From: Erysipelotrichaceae bacterium
Lineage (GTDB): Bacteria; Bacillota_I; Bacilli_A; Erysipelotrichales; Erysipelotrichaceae
DNA length: 34,521 bases
Direction of reading: 5' to 3'
Assembly: GCA_030528085.1 (NCBI GenBank)
Contig: JAUMZN010000008.1
Location: 1 to 34,521 of the forward strand
A program made the position numbers and the translations under genes. The notes below the pieces were generated by a model. It had not been told where the DNA came from, ran no database searches, and worked only from the letters and a program-made list of their open reading frames with translations. Below, piece after piece: positions 15,383 through 24,913 of the stretch. Every line of letters begins with the position of its first letter. Positions within the stretch are counted from its first letter, which is position 1.

Positions 15383-16254
15383 TCGATCAACCGATTGCAA
15401 CAAAAAAACGAACTCGCGAAATCCAAGAAAAATGGAATGTCTCGACCAAGAAAAGTTTTGGCCAAAACTTTATTGTCGAACCTGGTGTCGTCGATAAAAT
15501 CGCCAAAGCTGCTGTTTTAAGTGAAGATGGCGTAGTCATCGAAATTGGTCCAGGGATTGGCGCATTAACGCAATTTTTATGTGAATATGGCAAGCAAGTG
15601 ATCGCTTTTGAAATTGACCCGCGTTTTCCAGAAATTCTAGAAACAGAAATCCACAGCGATCATCTGCAAATTATTCAACAAGACTTTTTAGAAGTTGATG
15701 TCGACCAACTGTTAGAGCCTTTTGCGAAAAGCAGTACTCCTGTTTATTTCGCATCCAATTTGCCTTACTACATCACAACACCAATTTTATTTAAGCTATT
15801 CGAAGCGACTCAGCCTATTGCAGCGATCACCGTAATGATGCAAAAAGAAGTTGCCGATCGCTTTATGGCTAAAGTTGGCAGCAAAGAATACAACGCCCTT
15901 TCTGTCATCACGCAATATCGCTGTGATCTCAAACGCATTATGGATGTCAATCGCAACGTGTTCTGGCCAAGTCCAAATGTCGGCAGTACCGTTTTGCAAT
16001 TTACATTTAAAACAGATAAACCAGCTATTGATGAAGCAAAGTTTGTCGCTTTAGTTAAAGCTTGTTTTGTCCAACGCCGCAAAACGATTCTCAATAACCT
16101 GCAAACTTGGCTGAATGATAAACAAAAAGCTGCCCAGTTATTAGAGATGGCTGGCATGGAACCTTCATTGCGAGCACAACAGCTTGGTGTCGATGATTTT
16201 CTGCATTTATACAACTGCTTAGTTGCTCTTGAACAAACAAACAACAAATCTTAA
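15379..16254 (+). CDS. rsmA: 16S rRNA (adenine1518/1519-N6)-dimethyltransferase RsmA (KsgA)
   Basis: A 291-residue enzyme that dimethylates two adjacent adenines in the 3'-terminal hairpin of 16S rRNA (A1518 and A1519, E. coli numbering) during late small-subunit assembly; its loss gives kasugamycin resistance. Motifs: KKSFGQNFIVEPGVVDKI (N-terminal binding), SAM motif I EIGPGIG (55-61), acidic motif II AFEIDPR, catalytic motif IV NLPYYI (127-132), and a C-terminal helical domain (VALVKACFVQRRKTILNNL). It shares ATGA with rnmV. Length is typical. Confidence 0.97.
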   Translation: MIDQPIATKKRTREIQEKWNVSTKKSFGQNFIVEPGVVDKIAKAAVLSEDGVVIEIGPGIGALTQFLCEYGKQVIAFEIDPRFPEILETEIHSDHLQIIQQDFLEVDVDQLLEPFAKSSTPVYFASNLPYYITTPILFKLFEATQPIAAITVMMQKEVADRFMAKVGSKEYNALSVITQYRCDLKRIMDVNRNVFWPSPNVGSTVLQFTFKTDKPAIDEAKFVALVKACFVQRRKTILNNLQTWLNDKQKAAQLLEMAGMEPSLRAQQLGVDDFLHLYNCLVALEQTNNKS

Positions 16255-16303
16255 TTCTGACGTTTTGTTATACATAGTCAGGATTAGAAAGGTTTTATAT
16301 TTT

Positions 16304-17149
16304 ATGAAAGTAAAAGCATATGGAAAAGTGAATCTTGCGCTTGCTGTTGAAGGTTTGCGCGAGGATCACAAACACGATATGAATATGATTAATGGGCGCG
16401 TCAATTGTTTTGACGAACTCGACATTCAACAAATCGATGGCGATAGCGACGAAATTGAATGCGCCGGTTTTCATCTTCCTGCTCAAAACACATTGAGTAA
16501 AACACTCAACTTGTTGCGCGAGCATGGTTTAAAAAATCATTACCATATCGATCTCGTTAAAAATATTCCTAGCCAAGCCGGACTTGGCGGCGGCAGCGCT
16601 GATGCTGCAGCATTGATTTTAGCTTTAAACGAAAGTGAACAACTCAATCTTTCGTTAGCGCAAATGGAAGAAATCGGCTTTCAAATTGGGGCTGATGTTC
16701 CTTGCTGCTTGCACGATGGCTTTACGCACGTTCGTGGCGCTGGTGAACTCGTTGAAGATCTCAACGTCGATTGGCATATTCCTGTTTTGCTCGTGCAAGG
16801 TGTCAAAGGGATTTCCACAGCGCAAGCATTTGCCGATTTTGATGAACGCGAACCACGCGAACTCGATATCGATATCGTCCAAGATGCTGTGCGCAAACAC
16901 GATATCGGCCTGCTCTTTCAAACGATGATCAATGCATTTGAACCTCAAGCATTTGAACAGCTCGTCGAATTGCAGGAACTCAAAGAAACGATGCAAGATG
17001 CTGGTCTTGTCCGTGTTGTCATGACGGGTTCTGGCTCTTGTTTGATGGGATTTAGCGTGGATGAAGAAGTTTTAGATGAAGCTTACGACCAACTTCACAA
17101 ACGTTATCCATTTGTCTTCAAAGGAGTGATTGGTTCATGTTCTCAATGA
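16304..17149 (+). CDS. ispE: 4-diphosphocytidyl-2-C-methyl-D-erythritol kinase
   Basis: A 281-residue GHMP kinase of the MEP isoprenoid pathway, phosphorylating the 2-hydroxyl of CDP-methylerythritol. The P-loop IPSQAGLGGGSADAAA (88-103) and the GADVP catalytic motif (D131) are present, as is the C-terminal VMTGSGSCLMG glycine loop. The N-terminal KVNLALAVEGLREDHKHDM matches the substrate-binding AKINL...GxHxxxM region. The ATG at 16304 is chosen because AGAAAGG lies 11 bases upstream and the N-terminal motif begins at once; an upstream in-frame start at 16223 would overlap rsmA. A small inverted repeat CTGAC/GTCAG (16257-16281) lies in the spacer. Downstream the DUF1146 gene overlaps it by 13 bases. 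Confidence 0.95.
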   Translation: MKVKAYGKVNLALAVEGLREDHKHDMNMINGRVNCFDELDIQQIDGDSDEIECAGFHLPAQNTLSKTLNLLREHGLKNHYHIDLVKNIPSQAGLGGGSADAAALILALNESEQLNLSLAQMEEIGFQIGADVPCCLHDGFTHVRGAGELVEDLNVDWHIPVLLVQGVKGISTAQAFADFDEREPRELDIDIVQDAVRKHDIGLLFQTMINAFEPQAFEQLVELQELKETMQDAGLVRVVMTGSGSCLMGFSVDEEVLDEAYDQLHKRYPFVFKGVIGSCSQ

Positions 17150-17352
17150 CTTGGATGATTTATATCATCGTCTTTTTAGGCTTTTTTGCTTGTGCGATGT
17201 ATGCCTTAACGTGTGTCGATTTTGCGAAGTTTTGTAAAATCCACAACATGCAAAAAGTATATTTATTGATGTTTTTGCTCGCCTTTGCTTTAGCTTGGAT
17301 GGCGACAGAAGCGATCTTAACGCTCACCATTCGCCAAGGATTGCCAATTTAA
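17137..17352 (+). CDS. Small membrane protein, DUF1146 (YwzB-like)
   Basis: A 71-residue protein with two predicted transmembrane helices (about 5-25 and 41-63) separated by a short charged loop (CVDFAKFCKIHNMQKVYLL). The loop followed by a LLAFALAWMATEAIL helix fits DUF1146 (Bacillus YwzB), a family of unknown function in Firmicutes. AAGGAG at 17121-17126 points to the ATG at 17137, overlapping ispE by 13 bases; an ATG at 17146 is too far from it. It sits directly before the MreB-like gene, 33 bases away. A membrane partner for that protein is a plausible but untested idea. Confidence 0.7.
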   Translation: MFSMTWMIYIIVFLGFFACAMYALTCVDFAKFCKIHNMQKVYLLMFLLAFALAWMATEAILTLTIRQGLPI

Positions 17353-17385
17353 TTGCTGCAGACTTGGCAATAGAAAGGATTTATT

Positions 17386-18306
17386 ATGTTTGAAAGTAGT
17401 TATTTGATTGATCCCGGTGCTCATACCACCCGTTTATACGATCCTAAAACGAAACAAATCCTTTCTGTGCGCTCTTGTCGTTTAGCAAAGCATCCGCAAA
17501 TCATCGGTCAAGAAGCCCTCGCTGCTGCATGGGATAAAAGAGATCATCTTGTTTATCCATTTAATCAAGAAAAGATCACTGCCGATCCGACGACAATTAT
17601 CAAAAGTTTATTTACCCAAGCTCCACCTGATCGCTATTTGCTTGTTCCCGGGGCAAGAGTTCTTTCGTTTCAAACCCCTGATCTTGCGCTACAAGAAGAG
17701 TGGAAACAATATATGAAATGCGCCAATCTTGTCAAAGTCAAAATGATTCCGGCTTACCAGCCAGCTGACTACGCACCCTTTTTCCATATTCATGCCGGTG
17801 CGAGTCTCGTTCATTTTGTGATGGGCAATGGCAACAAAGTTTTAAACTACCAAACGCTCGATCTCGCCGGCCAAAAAATGGACAATGCGATTTCTAAAGA
17901 AATCACCCGCGTGTTTCAAGTTCTCATTTCCAATGAAGATGCTTGTGCACTTAAAGAAGCAGTCAGTCATGCCCTCAGCCAAAATCGCAATCCGATTTTA
18001 AGCGTTGTCGGCTTGAATCGGCACAATGAATATGTCCAAATTCAATTCCGCGCCGCTGATTTATGGGGCTGTATGGAACCAATTCTTTTAGAGATTGCGC
18101 ATCAAGCCGCAACGTTCGTTTGTCAAAAAGGACCTGAATTAATGGAACAAGTGCTCGCCGCACCGATTCTGCTTTCTGGCGGGTTTGGTCAATGTTATAA
18201 CTTTGCGGCGTTATTAGAACGCGCTTTGCATACCCATGTCCAATTATGCGACGATCCAGAAAACTGGATTATTAACCATCTCGTTCAATCCAATCTCATC
18301 GATTAA
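17386..18306 (+). CDS. Divergent MreB-like (actin-fold) protein with degraded nucleotide motifs
   Basis: A 306-residue cytosolic protein that I read as a divergent MreB/Mbl relative. The order of elements follows MreB: phosphate-1 IDPGAHTTRLYDP (8-20; MreB DLGTANTLVY), GQEALAAAWDKRD (41-53; MreB GEEAKxMLGR), YPFNQEKITADPTTIIKSLF (57-76; MreB RPLKDGVIADFDVTExMLKYF), phosphate-2 HIHAGASLVHFVMG (134-147; MreB VDIGGGTTEVAVIS), AGQKMDNAIS (MreB GGDDMDEAI), and adenosine ILLSGGFGQ (261-269). MreB is usually about 335 residues. The phosphate-2 Asp is His, its GGGT is lost, and the EEP stretch holding the catalytic Glu reads AYQP. ATP turnover is therefore doubtful. AGAAAGGA precedes the ATG. It is the last gene of the yitT-ispE unit. 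PilM/FtsA-type relatives are the alternatives. Confidence 0.7.
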   Translation: MFESSYLIDPGAHTTRLYDPKTKQILSVRSCRLAKHPQIIGQEALAAAWDKRDHLVYPFNQEKITADPTTIIKSLFTQAPPDRYLLVPGARVLSFQTPDLALQEEWKQYMKCANLVKVKMIPAYQPADYAPFFHIHAGASLVHFVMGNGNKVLNYQTLDLAGQKMDNAISKEITRVFQVLISNEDACALKEAVSHALSQNRNPILSVVGLNRHNEYVQIQFRAADLWGCMEPILLEIAHQAATFVCQKGPELMEQVLAAPILLSGGFGQCYNFAALLERALHTHVQLCDDPENWIINHLVQSNLID

Positions 18307-18389
18307 GAAATCGCGATTCAACGAGAGAGTTGTTTCTATTCAAACATGCTTTGTGACATTATTTATGTCTATTGTATTTATAAATTTTA

Positions 18390-18440
18390 GGCAGTAACTG
18401 AACGAGTATTTTCTCGCCTCAGTTGCTACCTTATTTTTTC
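18390..18440 (+). terminator. Terminator after the MreB-like gene
   Basis: GGCAGTAACTGAACGAG pairs with CTCGCCTCAGTTGCTACC across a short loop with a few wobbles, followed by TTATTTTTTC. Confidence 0.75.
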
Positions 18441-18585
18441 GTTTTATATTTTTGTTCATGCATTTCTGATTCAAACTTTGCCCAAATCTATTTTTGCAGG
18501 CACAAACAGCTTGCGAATTTATTCAATTTGTTGGAATTCTTCAAAAAACAAAGGACAATATCAAATAAAGGAAGACCATAAATCC

Positions 18586-19902
18586 ATGACAACCGACAAA
18601 TTTTCTTTAGAAAACAATGCGCACTCTACTCAAGCAAATCGTTCAAATAACCTTTTTGCCTTAGCAAATTTAAATGAGCTTCTACAACAAATAACACCTA
18701 GTCTAGAACATCCATTTTTCATCGCTGCTGTTTCTGGTGGTCCAGATTCGATGGCTCTTCTTTATTATTTGGAAGAATGCCAAGTTGATTATGCGATTGC
18801 CCATGTCAATTATCATCATCGACCGACCGCAAGTCGCGATGAAGAAATTGTCCGCCAGTTTGCGTATACGCATCAAAAAGATCTTTGGGTCCTTCATCCC
18901 ACTTTTACACAAGGCAACTTTCAAGCTTGGGCTCGTGAAGTCCGTTATGACTTTTTCAAACAAATCGCAAAAATTTATACCGCTCAAGCTGTCGTATTAG
19001 GTCATCATCTCGATGATCATCTTGAAACATGGATGATGCAAAAAAGGCGCGGATCTTTGCCGCAAACGTATGGTTTGCAAGAAATCAGCACCTATCAAGA
19101 TCTATTGCTTCTGCGGCCATTTTTAAAGATCCAAAAACATGAACTTCAAAATTGGTGTATCGATCATCATGTTCAATTTGGCATTGACGAAAGCAATTTA
19201 GATAATGACTATTTGCGTAATCGCATTCGCCACGAATTTATCGAACCGGCAAGTACTGAGCAAAAAAAACGCTGGCTAGATGAACTTGCCGCTGATCAAG
19301 AACAATTAGAACAAATCCGTGACCACGTTCAACAATGCATCGAAGAAAATGATGCCCAAAAGATTTTGGCTGATCCTTGGAATTGGGTTGTTTTAGAAAC
19401 GTTATTATTCAATAAAACAAAGCAGCATCATTCTAAAAAAGAAACGCTCGATTTAGTCGATAAGCTCAAAAACGACTCTTATCAAACAATCGATGAAGTT
19501 GCGATTCAAATCATCGACAACAAAATAGAAATCTATGCGATTAGCTGGGTCCCTTTTTATATCGACAATCTTGAACAGCTACAAAGTCTTTGTGCAAGCC
19601 ATTATCGCTATGCTTATTTTGAACTTTCACCAAGCGGCAAAAAAATCCAAGGTTTTCATGTCGATCCTAGCGATTTTCCGATCATCATTCGCCAAAGCTT
19701 GCCAAACGATGCCATTTTGCAGCGCTATGGCACCAAGAAAATCAACCGTCTTTATATCGATCGCAAGATCCCACGTGCTAAGCGAATGATGTATCCAGTC
19801 ATAATTGGGCAAAATGGTTTATTTTTTGCGAGTTTAGCAGGATGTAATCCAAGTCATTATGTGGAAAGTCAAACCTTATATATGTTAGAATTACCGGTAT
19901 AA
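18586..19902 (+). CDS. tilS: tRNA(Ile)-lysidine synthase
   Basis: A 438-residue ATP-dependent enzyme that converts the CAU anticodon cytidine of tRNA-Ile2 to lysidine, changing its reading to AUA and its charging to isoleucine. The PP-loop is SGGPDS (50-55), followed by AIAHVNYHHR, a GHHLDDHLETWMMQKRRGS motif, and IDESNLDNDYLRNRIRH. The C-terminal RNA-binding portion is present. The ATG at 18586 is chosen because AAAGGAAG lies upstream; the frame opens further up from a TTG at 18478 with no ribosome site. The region 18307-18585 holds a terminator and otherwise no gene. tilS-hpt-ftsH is a classic Firmicutes order. Confidence 0.95.
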   Translation: MTTDKFSLENNAHSTQANRSNNLFALANLNELLQQITPSLEHPFFIAAVSGGPDSMALLYYLEECQVDYAIAHVNYHHRPTASRDEEIVRQFAYTHQKDLWVLHPTFTQGNFQAWAREVRYDFFKQIAKIYTAQAVVLGHHLDDHLETWMMQKRRGSLPQTYGLQEISTYQDLLLLRPFLKIQKHELQNWCIDHHVQFGIDESNLDNDYLRNRIRHEFIEPASTEQKKRWLDELAADQEQLEQIRDHVQQCIEENDAQKILADPWNWVVLETLLFNKTKQHHSKKETLDLVDKLKNDSYQTIDEVAIQIIDNKIEIYAISWVPFYIDNLEQLQSLCASHYRYAYFELSPSGKKIQGFHVDPSDFPIIIRQSLPNDAILQRYGTKKINRLYIDRKIPRAKRMMYPVIIGQNGLFFASLAGCNPSHYVESQTLYMLELPV

Positions 19903-19937
19903 CCAAATAGAGTGTTTATTATACAAGAGGAAATATT

Positions 19938-20489
19938 ATGGCAAAAATTATAAGCGAAGATATCGATCACGTTTTATTTACTGAAGAACAAATCGAACAA
20001 AGATGTAAAGAACTTGCTCAAGAAATTGAAAAAGACTACGAAGAACGTCATATCCAACCACTAGTTGTTGGTTTATTAAAAGGAAGCGTTCCTTTTATGG
20101 CGGAATTAATCAAATACTTCAAACACCCCATCGAAATTGACTTTATTTCTGTTTCTTCTTACCAAGGAACTCAGTCTGGGGATGTTCGCATCAACAAAGA
20201 CCTCGACTTATCTAGCCGAGACAAAAACGTATTAATCGTTGAAGACATCGTCGACACTGGTCGTACATTAAAAGAAGTTAAACAACTTTTCTACAACAAA
20301 GGTGCTAAAGACGTAAAAGTTGTTGCTTTATTAGACAAACCAGATCGTCGTTTAGTCAATATCAAAGCCGATTTCTTAGGCTTCACGATTCCAGATGAAT
20401 TCGTTGTTGGATATGGATTAGACTACAACCAATGCTATCGCAACTTGCCTTACATTGGTGTCCTCAAAAACGAGATCTACAATCAGTAG
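19938..20489 (+). CDS. hpt: Hypoxanthine(-guanine) phosphoribosyltransferase
   Basis: A 183-residue purine salvage enzyme joining hypoxanthine or guanine to PRPP. The PRPP loop VLIVEDIVDTGRTL (98-111) is perfect, with the flexible-loop SSYQGTQSGDVRI and base-contact region KPDRRLVNIKADFLGFTIPDEFVVGYGLDY. AGAGGAAA precedes the ATG. It lies between tilS and ftsH, with short gaps of 35 and 36 bases. The purine permease encoded at 6451-7788 would supply its substrate. Confidence 0.97.
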   Translation: MAKIISEDIDHVLFTEEQIEQRCKELAQEIEKDYEERHIQPLVVGLLKGSVPFMAELIKYFKHPIEIDFISVSSYQGTQSGDVRINKDLDLSSRDKNVLIVEDIVDTGRTLKEVKQLFYNKGAKDVKVVALLDKPDRRLVNIKADFLGFTIPDEFVVGYGLDYNQCYRNLPYIGVLKNEIYNQ

Positions 20490-20525
20490 TCCTCGGTAAA
20501 GAAGTAGTTTTAGAAAGGTATTTAG

Positions 20526-22511
20526 ATGAAAAAATGGCTGAATTATCTGCCAACTCTGTTCATCATCATTATCCTTGCCTCCTTATTGTTATTCTCGACT
20601 CAAGGATCAGTAAGAAGACTCAATTATACGGATTTTCAGAAAGTTGCACAGCAGGCAGATTTTAAAGACTCCTCATTAAGCATCTCCACAACTATCATCA
20701 AAGCCGAAGGAACTTATGAGCTCAATGGCAAAAATCAAAGCTACAGCGTCATTATTCCAAACACGGAAGAAAACATGGTGTGGTTGACTGGTGTCTTAGA
20801 GGAAGATGGCGGATCAATTTCCGTTACCGACCCATCCACAGGCAATCTTTGGATGACAATTCTTGGACAAATTGTCCCATTACTTTTAATTGGATTCTTA
20901 TTTTATTTCTTACTTTCGAAAATGAGCGGCGGTGGTTCTGCCAACAAAGCGTTTGAATTCTCAAAATCGAAAGCCCGCATGGAAAGTGATGTCAAAGTTC
21001 GCTTTAAAGACGTCGCTGGCTGCGAAGAAGAAAAAGAAGAAGTCAAAGAAATTATTGACTACTTAAAAACTCCACAAAAATTCACCCAGATGGGCGCACA
21101 TATCCCAAAAGGATTATTGATGGTCGGCCCTCCTGGTACAGGTAAAACTTTATTGGCTAAAGCGGTTGCTGGTGAAGCTAACGTTCCGTTCTTCTCCATT
21201 TCCGGTTCTGACTTCGTTGAAATGTTCGTCGGAACTGGGGCAAGCCGGGTTCGCGACATGTTTAAAACTGCGCAAAAAAATGCGCCATGTATTTTATTTA
21301 TCGATGAAATCGATGCCGTTGGCCGTCAGCGTGGTGCTGGTATGGGCGGCGGAAACGACGAACGTGAACAAACTTTAAACCAATTGTTAGTTGAAATGGA
21401 TGGTATGGGCGATAACACTGGTATCGTTGTCATCGCAGCAACAAACCGTCCTGACGTATTAGACCCTGCATTACGTCGTTCTGGTCGTTTTGACCGCAAC
21501 ATCACTGTTTCCTTGCCGGATGTAAAAGGCCGTGAAGAAATTCTTAAAGTTCACGCGCGCAATAAACCACTTGCACCAACGATTTCTCTTGAAAACCTCG
21601 CAAAACGGACGCCAGGTTTTTCTGGTGCTGACTTGGCAAACGTGTTGAACGAAGGGGCAATTTTAGCGGTTCGCCACAATCAAACTAAAATTACCCAAGA
21701 AGATTTAGATGAAGCAATCGACCGCGTCATGATGGGTCCAGCTAAAAAATCTAAAAAATATTCAGAAAAAGACAAATGGCTTGTTTCTTATCACGAAGCA
21801 GGACATGCGGTCATTGGTTTAATGTTGGACGATGCAAAAATCGTTCAAAAAGTTACGATCATCCCTCGTGGGGATGCTGGTGGTTATAACTTAATGACCC
21901 CAAAAGAAGATCGTTACTTCCATCGCAAATCTGAATTATTAGCCGAAATCACAGGCTTGCTTGGCGGCCGTACAGCTGAAGAAATCGTCTTTGGCGAAAT
22001 CTCTGCCGGTGCGATCAATGATATTGAACAGCTGACAAGCATTGCGAAAAACATGGTTCGTGTCTATGGTATGTCCTCCCTTGGACCAATCCAATATGCG
22101 GATCCAAGTGGAAACGTCTTCTTAGGCCGTGACTACAACAAAGGTTCTGATTACTCTGCCGGCGTTGCAACAGAAATCGATAAAGAAGTTCGCTCCATTG
22201 TCGATTCTTGCCACGATCAATGTAAACAAATCTTAACTGAACAGCGTGCTTTACTCGATTTAATCGCTTCTCAGTTATACGAACACGAAACATTGACGAA
22301 CGAAGAAATCACTAACCTTAAAAACTTTGGTCAATTAACAGATCCAAATATCCCGGAAGAACAGCTCAACGATCAAAACGAAATGCCACCTCTTCCAATG
22401 CCAAATCAAGAAGTTCAAACTCCAGCTGAAGACGAAAAGCCAGCTGCGCCAACGCCAACAGTGGATCATGAAACTATGGATGAAGCGTTAAACGAATTAA
22501 CGAAAAAGTAA
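20526..22511 (+). CDS. ftsH: ATP-dependent zinc metalloprotease FtsH
   Basis: A 661-residue membrane AAA+ protease that degrades misassembled membrane proteins and short-lived regulators. Two transmembrane helices (about 5-25 and 111-131) flank an extracytoplasmic domain. AAA motifs: Walker A GPPGTGKT (201-208), Walker B ILFIDEID (256-263), and the second region of homology [20 protein letters not shown] (305-324). The zinc site is HEAGH (423-427) with the third ligand D499 in [10 protein letters not shown]. The tail (about 615-661) is rich in Pro, Glu and Gln and is likely disordered. AGAAAGG precedes the ATG. A strong terminator follows. Confidence 0.98.
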   Translation: MKKWLNYLPTLFIIIILASLLLFSTQGSVRRLNYTDFQKVAQQADFKDSSLSISTTIIKAEGTYELNGKNQSYSVIIPNTEENMVWLTGVLEEDGGSISVTDPSTGNLWMTILGQIVPLLLIGFLFYFLLSKMSGGGSANKAFEFSKSKARMESDVKVRFKDVAGCEEEKEEVKEIIDYLKTPQKFTQMGAHIPKGLLMVGPPGTGKTLLAKAVAGEANVPFFSISGSDFVEMFVGTGASRVRDMFKTAQKNAPCILFIDEIDAVGRQRGAGMGGGNDEREQTLNQLLVEMDGMGDNTGIVVIAATNRPDVLDPALRRSGRFDRNITVSLPDVKGREEILKVHARNKPLAPTISLENLAKRTPGFSGADLANVLNEGAILAVRHNQTKITQEDLDEAIDRVMMGPAKKSKKYSEKDKWLVSYHEAGHAVIGLMLDDAKIVQKVTIIPRGDAGGYNLMTPKEDRYFHRKSELLAEITGLLGGRTAEEIVFGEISAGAINDIEQLTSIAKNMVRVYGMSSLGPIQYADPSGNVFLGRDYNKGSDYSAGVATEIDKEVRSIVDSCHDQCKQILTEQRALLDLIASQLYEHETLTNEEITNLKNFGQLTDPNIPEEQLNDQNEMPPLPMPNQEVQTPAEDEKPAAPTPTVDHETMDEALNELTKK

Positions 22512-22520
22512 TTTGTATGT

Positions 22521-22552
22521 AAACCGCAGAACATCGCTTCTGCGGTTTTTTA
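22521..22552 (+). terminator. Terminator of the tilS-hpt-ftsH unit
   Basis: Perfect stem AACCGCAGAA / TTCTGCGGTT around loop CATCGC, followed by TTTTT. Confidence 0.93.
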
Positions 22553-22583
22553 CTGGATAAAAATTGAGTAACAACACTTCGGT

Positions 22584-22610
22584 TTGTTTCGCATTTCGCT
22601 ATAATAGTAG
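22584..22610 (+). promoter_or_regulatory. Candidate hslO promoter with an inverted repeat over the -10 box
   Basis: A perfect TATAAT lies at 22600-22605, inside the inverted repeat CGCTA-TAATAG-TAGCG. No good -35 hexamer stands at 16-18 bases upstream. A start near 22612 would give a leader of about 80 bases before the ATG at 22695. Confidence 0.35.
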
Positions 22611-22694
22611 CGATTTGAACGATTATCACTCAAATCTAATTCAATTTTCAAACTAACCAAACGTATACATAAAAAATAGATAAGGAGAATAACT

Positions 22695-23600
22695 ATGGAA
22701 GATACATTAGTCAAAGCTATGGCGCTTGATGGCCGCGTTCGTTTCTTTATTACTCGTACGACAGATCTCGTTCAAGATGCCGTGGATCGATTTGATTTAT
22801 CCCCTGCTGCCGGCGATGCACTCGGTCGTGTGTTATCGGTTGCCTCCATCATGGGCAGCATGTTGAAAACCCCAAAAGAAATGTTGACGATCAACATTTT
22901 AGGAAACGGTCCATTTGGATCGATCGTCGTTGACGCTTATGAAAGCGGCAATGTACGTGGATTTGTTGCTAATGGTCAATTAGAAGGCGAACTAGCCAAT
23001 TGGCCAATCAGCGCTTTAATTGGACTGCCAGGAACATTAACGATCACTAAAGATCTTTCCATGGAAGAAAACTGGTCCGGAACAGTTGAGCTGCAAACAG
23101 GTGAAATCGGTCAAGATTTTGCGTATTACTTTACTTTAAGTGAACAAACACCAACAGCCGTTAGTGTCGGCGTTAAAATCGATGCCCAAGGCCAAGTTGA
23201 ATCTGCCGGTGCTCTTGTTTTACAGATGATGCCTGATGCAACAGATACGGAAGTTTCGATTTGTGAACACGTTCTCTCCGGTTTAAAACCAATGACAGAA
23301 TTGATCGAGCACTATGATGACAGCTCCATCAAACAGCTCGCTTATGATTTATTCGATGATACAGAAATTATGGATACTCGTCATATCGAATTTAAATGCA
23401 CTTGCTCAAAAGAAAAAACAAAAGGCGTGCTCCACACCGTCTCTGCCGATCAGCTCCAAAAAATGATCGATGAAGACCATGGTGCTGACGTCAACTGCAA
23501 CTTCTGCAACGAGACTTACCACTTTACAACGGAAGAACTCCAAGAAATTTTGGATCAAAATAAAAAAGAAAGTGAACAAAAAGAAACTCATGACGCTTAA
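22695..23600 (+). CDS. hslO: Redox-regulated chaperone Hsp33
   Basis: A 301-residue cytosolic holdase, inactive when reduced and activated by oxidation plus unfolding. The four zinc cysteines are in the expected layout: CTC (C235, C237) and CNFC (C268, C271). The N-terminal core shows [28 protein letters not shown] and [28 protein letters not shown] sits 9 bases before the ATG. The final codons overlap dusB by 11 bases. In Firmicutes hslO commonly follows ftsH, as here, but with an intervening terminator. Confidence 0.96.
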   Translation: MEDTLVKAMALDGRVRFFITRTTDLVQDAVDRFDLSPAAGDALGRVLSVASIMGSMLKTPKEMLTINILGNGPFGSIVVDAYESGNVRGFVANGQLEGELANWPISALIGLPGTLTITKDLSMEENWSGTVELQTGEIGQDFAYYFTLSEQTPTAVSVGVKIDAQGQVESAGALVLQMMPDATDTEVSICEHVLSGLKPMTELIEHYDDSSIKQLAYDLFDDTEIMDTRHIEFKCTCSKEKTKGVLHTVSADQLQKMIDEDHGADVNCNFCNETYHFTTEELQEILDQNKKESEQKETHDA

Positions 23601-24591
23601 GATTCGAGAAATAGAACTCCCTTCTCCAGTGATCATTGCGCCGATGGCTGGTGTCTCCACAAGAGCTTTTCGCCATATTGCTCGCCAATTTGGCGCTGGA
23701 CTTGTCTGCAATGAAATGGTTTCCGATAAAGCGCTCTACTACGATTCAGCGCGCACGAGAAGAATGTTAAAAAGCGATCCAGAAGATCATCCCGTTTCTT
23801 TTCAACTTTTTGGCCATGATAAAGAATCCGTTTTGCATGCCGCCAAAATATTAGATCAAGAAAGTGAATGCGATATTATCGATTTCAATATGGGCTGCCC
23901 AGTCAATAAAGTCATTAAAGCAAAAGCTGGCTCCTATTTAATGAAAGATATCGATTATGCCTACGATTTAATTTCCTCATTAGTTCAAAGTGTCTCTAAA
24001 CCCGTGACAGTTAAAATGCGTTTAGGCTTTGATGCCAACTCGATCAATTGTGTCGAAATGGCCCAAGCGATGGAAAAAGCAGGCGTCAGCGCCATCGTAT
24101 TGCATGCGCGAACAAGAGCCCAAATGTATGAAGGAAAAGCGGACTGGAGCTGGATTAAAAAAGTAAAAGAAGCCGTTTCTATTCCTGTGATCGGCAATGG
24201 CGATATTGTCAGCGTTGAAGATATGGTTGCCATGATGGAACAAACAGGATGCGATGGCGTGATGATCGGCCGTGGAATTATCGGCAATCCATTTTTGATC
24301 CAAGAATGCGTCGATTATTTTACAAACGAACATCACACTTTTGAACTTGCTCAACGATTTGAAGCTTGTAAAGAACATGCCCGCCTGCTTTGCGAAGACT
24401 TAGATGAGCGCAATGCGCTTTCGCAAATGCGCGGTTTAGCAAGCTGGTATTTAAAAGGACTGCCAAAAAGCCATGAATACAAAGATCGCTTGTCTAAAGT
24501 GCGCACGTATCAAGAATTGGCCGATATTTTAGATGAATATCAAGAAGTTCTGCGCGAATATCAAGCGACAAAACCTGAATTCAACAAGTAA
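23590..24591 (+). CDS. dusB: tRNA-dihydrouridine synthase DusB
   Basis: A 333-residue FMN/NADPH enzyme that reduces uridines in the tRNA D-loop. It shows [16 protein letters not shown] (FMN binding), the catalytic cysteine C103 in [34 protein letters not shown], and phosphate loops GNGDI and [12 protein letters not shown]. The start is placed at ATG 23590, inside the end of hslO, because the conserved N-terminus begins there; the longer in-frame extension from 23470 would read through hslO. No good ribosome site is visible, so translation probably depends on coupling to hslO. Confidence 0.93.
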   Translation: MTLKIREIELPSPVIIAPMAGVSTRAFRHIARQFGAGLVCNEMVSDKALYYDSARTRRMLKSDPEDHPVSFQLFGHDKESVLHAAKILDQESECDIIDFNMGCPVNKVIKAKAGSYLMKDIDYAYDLISSLVQSVSKPVTVKMRLGFDANSINCVEMAQAMEKAGVSAIVLHARTRAQMYEGKADWSWIKKVKEAVSIPVIGNGDIVSVEDMVAMMEQTGCDGVMIGRGIIGNPFLIQECVDYFTNEHHTFELAQRFEACKEHARLLCEDLDERNALSQMRGLASWYLKGLPKSHEYKDRLSKVRTYQELADILDEYQEVLREYQATKPEFNK

Positions 24592-24618
24592 AATTTTGTC
24601 GACAATCAATTCAATCCA

Positions 24619-24655
24619 ACACCTAATCGCTTAACTGCGGTTAGGTGTTTTTATA
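24619..24655 (+). terminator. Terminator after hslO-dusB
   Basis: Stem ACACCTAATCGC / GCGGTTAGGTGT (12 pairs, one wobble) around TTAACT, followed by TTTTTATA. Confidence 0.93.
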
Positions 24656-24913
24656 TGGCGATTCTTCATGAGATTTCATTGATTTGATCAACAATTGTGA
24701 TACGATTTCTTATATAAAGTTCTCAATTGTTTTTAGATGATTCAAGAAATGTTTCAAATCAAAAAGAGCGAATTAAGCGATGAAGTAAGCGATATCTCAA
24801 AAATAAGACTCTTTCATTTTTTTGCATTTTTATCCCTCGATCACTTTTCATCTATCCGCATTGAGATAAAATAAAGGTTGAATATTGAACACATGTAAAT
24901 TAAGGAGAATCCT
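24656..24913 (+). other. Spacer upstream of the branching enzyme gene
   Basis: Nothing coding is supported in these 258 bases. A 45-codon open frame at 24737-24874 has no ribosome site. Weak promoter-like pairs are TTGATT (24679-24684) with TACGAT (24701-24706), and a TAAAAT (24867-24872) without a good -35. Confidence 0.4.

Noticed and set aside
24737..24874. 45-codon open frame upstream of glgB
   Set aside because: No ribosome binding site, no recognisable product, and a composition like the spacer.
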